From Acidobacteriota bacterium (lineage in GTDB: Bacteria; Acidobacteriota; Thermoanaerobaculia; Multivoradales; JAHEKO01), in NCBI GenBank assembly GCA_029861655.1, contig JAOTZA010000030.1, forward strand, positions 1 through 17,708: DNA of 17,708 bases. Reading direction: 5' to 3'. A program made the position numbers and the translations under genes. Position 1 is the first letter of the stretch; each line of letters starts with the position of its first letter. Below the pieces are notes generated by a model. The model worked only from the letters and a program-made list of their open reading frames with translations. It had not been told where the DNA came from and did not search any database. Below are positions 1 through 7,879 of the stretch, in pieces.

Positions 1-1301
1 CGTCGAAGAGCATCAGCAATCGTTTTCTCAACTTGGCCCTTTTGTTTCCAGGTGAGACACGGATTCGTCGTCTTCTGGAGGCGGAGGACACCGAGGCTTT
101 TCTGGAGGCGATTCGTCTTCTGGGCCGCCGGGTGGTGATCGGGTCGGACGAACAGTCGAACCGTGGTGCCACGGAGGTCCACGTTGGGGCGCCGGTCGAG
201 CCGGTCTTTCCATCCTCGAGGACAGAGATCTCTTGCGGCGCCTCCGGAACCATGTTGCGTTTCATGCTCGCCACATTGGCTACCGAACCGGGAAGGTGGC
301 GCCTCGATGGCACCGAGAGACTGCGCGAGCGACCGGTCGGCCCTCTGCTCGAAGCCCTACGATCGCTGGGCGCCGAGATCCGTTGCCTCGGCACCAAAGG
401 GTTCGCGCCTTTGGAGATCGCCGGCCGGGAGCTCTCAGGTGGCACCGTGAACCTCGACTCCGCGGACTCGAGCCAATACGCATCCGCGCTTCTCATGGCT
501 GGGACCCGGGGAAAGATTCCTCTCGAAATTGATTTGCCGGGACTGGTCTCGTCGCCTTATCTGGATCTCACCGTCCAGGCGATCGAGGACTTCGGCGGCC
601 GAGCCGATCGCGGGGACGGCGAAGGCCACAGCAAGTGCCGCGTCGAACCGGGAATGTCGAATCGGGGGGGCGCCCATCGCGATGTGCGCGTCGCCGGCGA
701 CTTTTCGAGCGCCGCTTACTTCGCCGCCGGCGCGACCCTGGCGAGTGGGCGTGTCGAGTTGCACGGGCTACGGCGCGACTCGAGACAGGGCGATCGCCGG
801 TTCCTGGACGTCCTCGAGGAGATGGGAGCAACCACAGGATGGCGGGACGGTCCTCCAAATGGTTCGGACGCTGCTGAGATCCTCGAAGTCGAGAGTGGCG
901 GTCCACTCTTGGCTCTGGAACGAGACATGTCGGCACTTCCGGACCAGGTGCCGACCTTGGCGGCGCTGGCGCCGTTTGCAAAGGGCACCACCCGCATCAC
1001 CCGGGTCGCACATCTACGCCTGAAAGAGAGCGACCGGCTCACCGGTATGGCCGTGGCGCTGCGGCGGGCAGGCGCCGAGGTGATCGAAGAGCCCGACGGC
1101 CTGGTGATCCCGGGAGTGTGGGCGGAACAAGCCCCTCCCACCACCGATGTGACTCTCGATCCACGCGACGACCACCGTCTGGCGATGAGTTTCGCCGTCC
1201 TCGGTCTCGGACGGCCGGGAATCACCGTGAGCGAGCCCGAGGCAGTGGGGAAGTCCTATCCGGGATTCTGGGAGGACTTCGAGGGTGTGTTCGGTCCCTG
1301 A
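1..1301 (+). CDS. aroA: 3-phosphoshikimate 1-carboxyvinyltransferase (EPSP synthase), 5'-partial
   Basis: This enzyme transfers the enolpyruvyl group of PEP to shikimate-3-phosphate, the sixth step of the cytoplasmic shikimate pathway to chorismate. The frame is open from the first bases and reads SKSISNRFLNLALL, which is the family's N-terminal substrate-binding motif (E. coli PGSKTVSNRALLL). The TTG at 33 is therefore internal, and only about 20 N-terminal residues lie outside the window. Other family blocks follow in order: SCGASGTMLRF (PEP loop), RERPVGPLLEALRSLGA, SSQYASALLMAG, DFSSAA, LPDQVPTLAALAPFAKGTT (catalytic Asp), RLKESDRL, DPRDDHRLAMSFA and SYPGFWEDF. The C-terminus is complete at the TGA (1299-1301). 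The gene converges on the peptidase gene 31 bp downstream, with no clear terminator between them. Function is very secure; the upstream start cannot be seen. Confidence 0.96.
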   Translation, partial: SKSISNRFLNLALLFPGETRIRRLLEAEDTEAFLEAIRLLGRRVVIGSDEQSNRGATEVHVGAPVEPVFPSSRTEISCGASGTMLRFMLATLATEPGRWRLDGTERLRERPVGPLLEALRSLGAEIRCLGTKGFAPLEIAGRELSGGTVNLDSADSSQYASALLMAGTRGKIPLEIDLPGLVSSPYLDLTVQAIEDFGGRADRGDGEGHSKCRVEPGMSNRGGAHRDVRVAGDFSSAAYFAAGATLASGRVELHGLRRDSRQGDRRFLDVLEEMGATTGWRDGPPNGSDAAEILEVESGGPLLALERDMSALPDQVPTLAALAPFAKGTTRITRVAHLRLKESDRLTGMAVALRRAGAEVIEEPDGLVIPGVWAEQAPPTTDVTLDPRDDHRLAMSFAVLGLGRPGITVSEPEAVGKSYPGFWEDFEGVFGP

Positions 1302-1332
1302 TCAAGCCCGCCGATTAGACCCTTGGCAGGCA

Positions 1333-2379
<1,047 letters not shown>

Positions 2380-2640
2380 CGCCCCGCATCCTAGCGTGAA
2401 GGCTTGGCCTCCTGGCGCTCCGATCAATAGGATCTGTGGCGGGAATTCGAAACGCGGCGATCGTGGCGGGACAGGGCCTGACCTTGGACTGGTCAGGCGT
2501 TTGGGTGGATTCGCACAGCTTGCCGGCGCGAAGGTTCGCGAAGAAGAGCGAAGAGCCCGCCGAAGGACTTTTGGTGAGGGCGCGCGGTATTGACTTCAGC
2601 GGACCGGCAGGAATTCTTGCGGTCGGCCTGTCTTTGCGCC
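2380..2640. other. Divergent intergenic region between the MtfA-like gene and the sigma-54 activator gene
   Basis: This 261-bp gap separates the two divergent starts, so it should hold both promoters. I see one perfect inverted repeat (2476-2498, listed separately) and a purine-rich stretch around 2535-2580. No convincing sigma-70 or -24/-12 promoter stands out. Open frames crossing it show no family resemblance. Confidence 0.5.
2476..2498. promoter_or_regulatory. Perfect 8-bp inverted repeat, candidate operator
   Basis: GCCTGACC (2476-2483) and GGTCAGGC (2491-2498) are perfect inverted repeats separated by 7 nt. No T-run follows on either strand, so this is not a classic terminator. Its place midway in a divergent intergenic region fits a dimeric repressor or activator site. 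No factor can be named from sequence alone. Confidence 0.4.
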
Positions 2641-5600
2641 ATGAGCCCAGCCAGCGATCGACTCATCCATTCAAGTCTCGCTGCCGCCGACGACGGCAAG
2701 GACCCTACGCTCGCCCTGGCGAGGATTTCGGACCGCCAGAGAATCGCCGTACTTCTCCAAGCGAGTTCGCTTCTGTCGCACTTCGAAGTGGCGGGTTGGA
2801 GGTTGGTCTCGGACTGGCAGGGCGCTCGACTGAACTCACGGGGTTTGCTGTGTGGCGTCACCGCGACCCCCGGCCGCGACAAAGCCCTACCGCAAGCGAG
2901 GCTGGCGGAGCTCTCGGCGCTGCTCTTTCGCGCGGACCGACACATCGCCGGCCGTGGTCAGGCGCGCCGTGTCGTGCGCGCACTTCTCGAGCGCTGGAAA
3001 CAGCCGCTGACGCCGATCCAACCGGATCAGACCGTCCGCCACGTTCTCGATGAAGCTGACTTTCTGTGGCAACCGGAGTTTGGCGCCGCCCGCGTGACGC
3101 TGGCAGCAGAGCATGTGAGAGGCAGCCAGCGGGAGCTGTGGGTCGCCGGGCCTGGTTGGTTTCGGCGTCCTTTGCTGGCGGTCTCCACATCTCGGAGCGA
3201 CCTCGAAAAGCGGCTCTCATCGAATGGACTGCTGGGCCTCTGGCACCAACTCGAAGGTCGGTCGGATCCTCGTCGTCTTTCTGTCGCCGGTCGCTGGCGG
3301 GCGGCGGTGAAGGCCTGGGACGACTCGCCGCCGCGGACGACGAGCGAGAGAGTCGAAATGGCTCGGGCCCTTTTTGCTCTAGGTCGGTTTGCCGACGCGC
3401 GAGCGGCACTTAGCCGGCTGCGCTCCACGGATGCGCGCATTTTGAAGGCCTGGTGTGGTTACTGGCTTGGAAAACTCGGTCCTGCGCGCCGCGAGATCAA
3501 CGCGCTGGAAGCAAGGCGGGTGTCGACGAAGCAGCTCATGGAGCTGGCTCGGGTGGCGGTACGCGTTTTTGGAAACAGCGGCGATGAGACTTCGGCTGGG
3601 CGGTGGGTCACCAAAGTGCTCGAGCACTCGGGCGGTGAGCATCGGCTCGAGGCGGAGCTGATAGCGGCGACCGCCGCCTGGGATCGCAACGACGGTGAGG
3701 AAGTCGATACCTGGTTGAGCAAGAGCCGGAAAGCGCTCGACACCCCGGAGTTGGCGTGGCGGTGGCATCGAGTGGCCGGCTGGCAGGCTATGCGGCGTGG
3801 AGACGGACAGGGTGTCGTCAACCACTTCCGAGCGGCGCTCGCCGGTAGAAGAAGGCAGCTCTTGCCGTTTGAGGCGGCTGGTATGTGGAACGAACTCGCT
3901 ATCGGTCGATCGATGCAGGGTGAGCTGGCGGGTGCAGAACGCGCGTTGGTCCACGCGTCACGCCTCCACGGTGAGACACAGGGTCCGAGGCAGACGACCC
4001 TGGCACATTTCAACCTCGCCGAAATCCGTCTTCGACGTGGCAGACTGACCGGTGTCGAAGAGATCCTCAAGCAGACGACGGCGGAGAATCGACGGGCCGG
4101 GAATCGTCGGGGACGCGTCCACGACGTCGCGTTACGGGCTCGCCTCGAGCTGGTTCGAGGGCGTCCGGGGGCTGCCCTCGAGCACTTGTCAAATGTCCTC
4201 GAAGAGCTGGAAGAGCGCGGTCTCGAATGGCAAGTAGACGAGCTGCGAGCTCTGGCTGGGAGGGCGCTTGGGTGGCTCGATCGTCCTGCCGAGGCGTTCA
4301 CACAGCTCGAGCAGACAACACGGGAGACTCGCGTGCAGTTCGAACCTGAGGAACGGCCGGCTCTCTGGGCTCTCGCCGGGGACCGCGAGCGAGCGCTCGA
4401 AGAGGTCGTCGAGGGCTCAACGGCAGCGTTGTGGCGCGCTCTTCTCACGGGAGAGGAGGCTAGCGAAGGACTCTGGCGCTGTCTCGACGAACTCGGCGAT
4501 TTTCGGGCCGCGCGGTTAGTTTTCGACGCCGAGTCGATAGCTCCCGGCTCGGTTCCCGCAAAGAGAGTTCGTCGGGCTGCGCGTGTCCTACGCGGTCTAG
4601 GAGCGGCTTCATTCGCGGAGAATCTGGAGGCAGTGGATTCGGGTCCGTGGCTTGCTGTCGAGAGCTTTCTAGACCGATCCGATCCAAGTCCGGAGGCCAT
4701 TGCCGAGCTTTTCTCGAACAGCGGGCTAGCCGATGTCGCTGTGAGATGGGTTGGACCCGAAGATGAGATCGACCTGGTTGAGGGGCCCGCGAGTGGTGAA
4801 TCGATTTCTGTCCGCCACTCAGGAGGCCGCCTCGTCGCGACATCGGACCGGATCGAGCCGGTACTCAGGGCGTTACTCCGCATTGTCGCCGGGCGATGGG
4901 TCCCGCATCGTTGCGGGGCCGGTTCTGTGGCCGAGCCCGCCGAGCCGGTGAAGCGTCATGGCCCGCCTGCAGGAGTCGATGGGCTCGTCGGAGGGTCGGA
5001 GAGTTTTGTCCGGGCCGTCGACCGGGCTACACGGCTGGGTGCGAGCGATGTGCCGCTCGTGATCCTCGGTGAAACGGGGACCGGCAAGGAGTTGGTTGCT
5101 CGGCGGGTTCACCGTTCGAGCGGGCGGTCGAACGGGCCGTTTGCACCGCTAAACTGCGCGGCGGTTTCCGAAGAGCTGTTGATGTCCGATCTCTTCGGGC
5201 ATGTGCGCGGCGCGTTCACCGGAGCCGATCGGGATCGGCATGGCGTTTTCGAGGCGGCTCGCGGCGGTACGGTGTTCCTGGACGAGATCGGCGATCTGCC
5301 ACTCGAGGCACAGGGGTTTCTGTTGCGGGTGCTTCAGGAAGGCGAGGTTCGCCGGGTGGGAGAGAGTCTGCCGCGTTCCGTGGACGTGAGGGTCGTGGCA
5401 GCGACACATCGAGATCTGGCGCTGATGGTTCGCCAGGGTGCTTTTCGTGAAGATCTCTTCTTTCGCATCAAGGTGGCGTCGGTAGAGCTGCCACCTCTTC
5501 GCCTGAGGGGGAGGGATGTGATGACGCTGGCTCGGCACTTCCTGCGCAAGACGAGGCCTGGTGAGGAGATCCGGTTGACCAGCGGAGCTCGCTCGACCCT

Positions 5601-5892
5601 TTCGAGCTACAACTGGCCCGGCAATGTGCGCGAACTGCAGAACGTACTCTCGGTGGCAGTGGCGCTGACCGATGATGGTGTTGTGCGTCGATCCGATCTG
5701 GAGCTACCGGATGTTTCAGTCACGGCTAGGGAAACGGCGGGCTACCATGAGTCGGTCTTCAACTACAGGCGTAAATTGGTAGCCGACGCCCTGGCCGCGA
5801 GCGCCGGCAAACAGGCCGAGGCGGCTCGCTCGCTCGGCATGACGCGGCAGGCTCTGTCGTATCTGGTGAAGAAGCTCAGAATCGAGATTTGA
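2641..5892 (+). CDS. Sigma-54-dependent Fis-family transcriptional activator with large TPR-like N-terminal region
   Basis: 1083 residues from the ATG at 2641; an in-frame TTG at 2590 is possible but less likely. The C-terminal half is a complete bacterial enhancer-binding protein. It has Walker A GETGTGKE (810-817), the sigma-54-contacting loop GAFTGA (857-862), Walker B VFLDEIGDL (from 878), the arginine-finger region FREDLFFRI...LPPLRLRGRD, and sensor II NWPGNVREL (from 991). The Fis-type HTH occupies ~1042-1083 (AEAARSLGMTRQALSYLVKK). Residues ~240-570 are rich in helical repeats resembling TPRs (ARALFALGRFADARAALSRL, LAHFNLAEIRLRRGRL). Residues 1-230 and ~600-790 match no domain I recognise, and no receiver, GAF, PAS or FHA domain is evident. 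The intact GAFTGA motif implies genuine sigma-54 remodelling. The inducing signal presumably acts through the TPR region. It converges with msrC 15 bp downstream. Confidence 0.9.
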   Translation: MSPASDRLIHSSLAAADDGKDPTLALARISDRQRIAVLLQASSLLSHFEVAGWRLVSDWQGARLNSRGLLCGVTATPGRDKALPQARLAELSALLFRADRHIAGRGQARRVVRALLERWKQPLTPIQPDQTVRHVLDEADFLWQPEFGAARVTLAAEHVRGSQRELWVAGPGWFRRPLLAVSTSRSDLEKRLSSNGLLGLWHQLEGRSDPRRLSVAGRWRAAVKAWDDSPPRTTSERVEMARALFALGRFADARAALSRLRSTDARILKAWCGYWLGKLGPARREINALEARRVSTKQLMELARVAVRVFGNSGDETSAGRWVTKVLEHSGGEHRLEAELIAATAAWDRNDGEEVDTWLSKSRKALDTPELAWRWHRVAGWQAMRRGDGQGVVNHFRAALAGRRRQLLPFEAAGMWNELAIGRSMQGELAGAERALVHASRLHGETQGPRQTTLAHFNLAEIRLRRGRLTGVEEILKQTTAENRRAGNRRGRVHDVALRARLELVRGRPGAALEHLSNVLEELEERGLEWQVDELRALAGRALGWLDRPAEAFTQLEQTTRETRVQFEPEERPALWALAGDRERALEEVVEGSTAALWRALLTGEEASEGLWRCLDELGDFRAARLVFDAESIAPGSVPAKRVRRAARVLRGLGAASFAENLEAVDSGPWLAVESFLDRSDPSPEAIAELFSNSGLADVAVRWVGPEDEIDLVEGPASGESISVRHSGGRLVATSDRIEPVLRALLRIVAGRWVPHRCGAGSVAEPAEPVKRHGPPAGVDGLVGGSESFVRAVDRATRLGASDVPLVILGETGTGKELVARRVHRSSGRSNGPFAPLNCAAVSEELLMSDLFGHVRGAFTGADRDRHGVFEAARGGTVFLDEIGDLPLEAQGFLLRVLQEGEVRRVGESLPRSVDVRVVAATHRDLALMVRQGAFREDLFFRIKVASVELPPLRLRGRDVMTLARHFLRKTRPGEEIRLTSGARSTLSSYNWPGNVRELQNVLSVAVALTDDGVVRRSDLELPDVSVTARETAGYHESVFNYRRKLVADALAASAGKQAEAARSLGMTRQALSYLVKKLRIEI

Positions 5893-5907
5893 CGCCCGAT
5901 ACCCGGC

Positions 5908-6381
5908 TCAGGCTCTGAAGTGTTCCTTCAGAATCTCCGCTATGGCTTCTAGCCCTCGTCGGTCTTCCTCGTCAAAGGCCGCCGGTTCGCGCGAGTCGAT
6001 GTCGAGAACCGCGGCGAGACTGCCATCGGCGGTTTGAATGGGCACGACGATCTCCGAGCGCGCTGCGGTGTCGCAGGCGATGTGGCCGGAAAAAGCATGG
6101 ACGTCGGGAACGACATAGGTTTCACGGTCGCGGGCGGCGGCGCCGCAGACCCCCTTGCCAAATGCGATCTCGACACATCCGACGGGTCCCTGGTAGGGGC
6201 CGATACGCAAAAGATCGGGTCCGACGACACGGTAAAAACCGGTCCAGCTCGCTAGAGGCAGCGCGTCGTGGACGAGCGCCGCGGTGCTCGCCATCACAGC
6301 AACCGGATCTTCAAGACCGTCGAGAAGGCCGCGCAGCTCCCTCACCACCCGTTCGTAGACCTGGGCTTTTGTCTCCGCCAT
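5908..6381 (-). CDS. msrC: Free methionine-R-sulfoxide reductase (GAF-domain fRMsr)
   Basis: 157 residues forming a single GAF domain of the fRMsr/YebR family, which reduces free (not protein-bound) methionine-R-sulfoxide in the cytoplasm using thioredoxin. Three cysteines, C69, C79 and C103, have exactly the spacing of the E. coli enzyme (C84, C94, C118). They sit in the family blocks GCVEIAFGKGVCGAA and DVHAFSGHIACDTAARSE. Further family signatures are LASWTGFYRV, IGPYQGP and AVLDIDSREPAAFDEEDRRGLE. The length is typical. The ATG at 6381 starts MAETKAQVYE; upstream purines are G-rich but no strong Shine-Dalgarno is seen. It is transcribed alone, convergent with the sigma-54 activator and preceded by a 450-bp gene-free stretch. 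Confidence 0.93.
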   Translation of the reverse strand: MAETKAQVYERVVRELRGLLDGLEDPVAVMASTAALVHDALPLASWTGFYRVVGPDLLRIGPYQGPVGCVEIAFGKGVCGAAARDRETYVVPDVHAFSGHIACDTAARSEIVVPIQTADGSLAAVLDIDSREPAAFDEEDRRGLEAIAEILKEHFRA

Positions 6382-6831
6382 GGCCCCGGAAGTTTAACCC
6401 CGAGGAGCCGGTGGGCTCGAGTGGTAACTGGAGAAGGCAAACCGCGAGGTCAACAAGCAGCTCAACGCGATCACACGGCTGCTCAAGAAGCCGCCGCAGA
6501 TCACGATCCGGCCAGTTGACCGCGCGGCATCTTGTCCAACTCGCCCCCCAGCAGCCCGTGGTAGAGGTCCAGACGGTCGCGTTGCCGGCGCTGTGGGGCC
6601 AGATGCCAGGCGCCGCGACGCAGACGATGCCGGAGCATCGCCGAGGTCGGCAACGCCGCAGATGGCCCGATACCGCCGCAACCCAAGGGGCGACAAGGGG
6701 TTACGGCGCGCCTGCTTCGTTACTCGTCGTCTGCGATGACACCGCATCGACTCCTCCTCGCGTCTTGCAGGGCGCACCGTAAGCCCTTGCCGCGCGGCCA
6801 TCTGGACTTCTACCACGGGCTGCTAGGGCCG
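6382..6831. other. 450-bp gene-free stretch between msrC and thiL, mostly a MITE-like element
   Basis: No open frame here resembles a real gene; those present are short, arginine-rich GC artefacts. The right part (6550-6824) is an element with terminal inverted repeats, described separately. The left part (6382-6549) should contain the msrC promoter, but I cannot pick out -35/-10 hexamers. One plus-strand segment (6428-6533) reads like a helical protein fragment (EKANREVNKQLNAITRLLKK, then PPQITIRPV). It follows a TAA stop at 6425 and has no start codon. It could be a gene remnant, but a minus-strand frame is also open there. Confidence 0.55.
6550..6824 (-). mobile_element. MITE-like element with ~32-bp terminal inverted repeats
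   Basis: The plus strand from 6550 begins AGCAGCCCGTGGTAGA, and the minus strand from 6824 begins with the same 16 bases. Over the first 32 nt of each end 29 positions match, so the segment is about 275 bp with imperfect terminal inverted repeats. The 134 nt inward from the right end (6824 down to 6691) align to a second copy at 11238-11370 at roughly 75-80% by eye. Internal structures include the palindrome GCCGCGCGGC (6789-6798) and a CGATG-n6-CATCG hairpin (6734-6749). No transposase is encoded, so it would be non-autonomous. It lies 7 bp past the thiL stop. A structured intergenic repeat or RNA is the alternative. No target-site duplication is obvious. Confidence 0.6.
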
Positions 6832-7869
6832 TCAGGGGCGCAGGTGATCCCAGCCCGTGGACGCTAGACCGCTGACGAGTCCGCTCCGGGAAATGCCCTC
6901 GAGGCGGACGCCCGTTTCCCGCCGGAGCTCTCCGATGGGGGTACAGCCGAAGTGAGAAGGCGGTTTGACGGCAGGGGGAAGGGAGAAGAGCAGCACATAG
7001 TCCTCACCGCCCGAGAGCGCCAGTCGGATGGAGTCTTGCCGGGGTAACCCTCCGAGAAGCGTGGCCAAGTCGTCGCAGTGACGGGCAAGCGGCAGTTGAC
7101 TCGTCTCGATCAAGGCGCCCACCACGCTTTCGCGGCAGAGTCTCTCGAGGTCGAGTAAGAGACCGTCCGAGATGTCGATGGCGGCTGCGCGCCGCCTTGT
7201 CCCGAGCCACCTGCCGAGTTCAAGCTGAGGGCGCGGCGCGAGATGGCGGCGGACGGCTCGCTTGGCTGCGGCGGCCACCTGAGGTGCGGCAGTGAATCTC
7301 CTGGGGAGCTCGATGCCGCGGCCGGAGGGACGGGCGCCAGCCGCCAGCAGCAGACGTCCCGCCGCCGATTCTCCAAGAACTCCTCCAACCCATAGACGAT
7401 CCCCGGCGCGGCCGTTACGGCGGCGTACCCACCGGCCGCGCCTCGGTCTTCTACCCAGAAGGGTGAGGCTGGTGTGGAGACGCGGCGCCCGCGCGACGTC
7501 GCCGCCGACGAGCTCGACGCCGGCCTTGCCGCAGGCCCGAAGAAGGGAGTCGTAAAAGTCGCGAAACGCGAAGGTAGGTGGTGCCGCCACGGTCAGCAGC
7601 GCGTAGACCGGTTCGGCACCCATGGCGGCGAGATCGGAAAGGTTGACCGCCAGCAGGCGACGTGCCACGGTCGCCGGAGCGGTTCCAGAGAGGAAATGAA
7701 CGGCCTCGATTTGCTGGTCCACGGTCGCAGCCCAGCCGCCTCTGGGAGGAGCCGGCAGCAGGGCTGCGTCGTCTCCGACGCGCTCAAAACCTTGTTGAGA
7801 GAGCTTTTGCCGCAGCCACAGGATGAGGCGGTCTTCCGCCGCCGATGCGCCACGGCCCGAGGCGGTCAT
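6832..7869 (-). CDS. thiL: Thiamine-monophosphate kinase
   Basis: 345 residues. ThiL phosphorylates thiamine monophosphate to thiamine pyrophosphate, the last step of cofactor synthesis, in the cytoplasm. Family motifs appear in order: VGDDAALL (32-39), TVDQQIEAVHF (49-59), AVNLSDLAAMGAEPVYALL, ELVGGDVARAP, SLTLLGR, AIDISDGLLLDLERL and LALSGGEDYVLLF. The VDQQIEAVHF segment departs slightly from the usual TDMLVEGVHF type but keeps the Asp, Glu and His. I chose the ATG at 7869 because it sits 4 nt after the lon stop with a good Shine-Dalgarno, AGGTGA. The upstream in-frame start at 7974 would overlap lon by about 100 bp. It is the last gene of the nrdR-hsp20-lon-thiL unit. Confidence 0.93.
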   Translation of the reverse strand: MTASGRGASAAEDRLILWLRQKLSQQGFERVGDDAALLPAPPRGGWAATVDQQIEAVHFLSGTAPATVARRLLAVNLSDLAAMGAEPVYALLTVAAPPTFAFRDFYDSLLRACGKAGVELVGGDVARAPRLHTSLTLLGRRPRRGRWVRRRNGRAGDRLWVGGVLGESAAGRLLLAAGARPSGRGIELPRRFTAAPQVAAAAKRAVRRHLAPRPQLELGRWLGTRRRAAAIDISDGLLLDLERLCRESVVGALIETSQLPLARHCDDLATLLGGLPRQDSIRLALSGGEDYVLLFSLPPAVKPPSHFGCTPIGELRRETGVRLEGISRSGLVSGLASTGWDHLRP

Positions 7870-7873
7870 GCAC

Positions 7874-7879
7874 TCACCT
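7874..7879 (-). promoter_or_regulatory. thiL ribosome-binding site overlapping the lon stop codon
   Basis: On the minus strand AGGTGA lies 4 nt before the thiL ATG (7869), and its last three bases are the lon TGA stop. This fixes the thiL start and implies translational coupling of thiL to lon. Confidence 0.65.

Noticed and set aside
33..35. TTG as the start of aroA
   Set aside because: The frame is open to the window edge and the upstream residues SKSISNRFLN are the conserved N-terminal substrate motif, so the real start is outside the window.
2606..2620. Candidate -24/-12 promoter (GGCAG...TTGC) before the activator gene
   Set aside because: The GG and GC doublets are 11 nt apart instead of 10, the -24 box is poor, and it would start transcription almost at the ATG.
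2436..3053. 205-codon plus-strand frame beginning in the intergenic region
   Set aside because: It runs out of frame through the activator gene and loses protein-like composition; no recognisable motif, and no start or ribosome-binding site decided it.
3459..4883. 474-codon open frame on the minus strand inside the sigma-54 activator gene
   Set aside because: Ser/Arg-rich composition without recognisable motifs, fully antisense to a gene with clear domain structure; a typical high-GC shadow.
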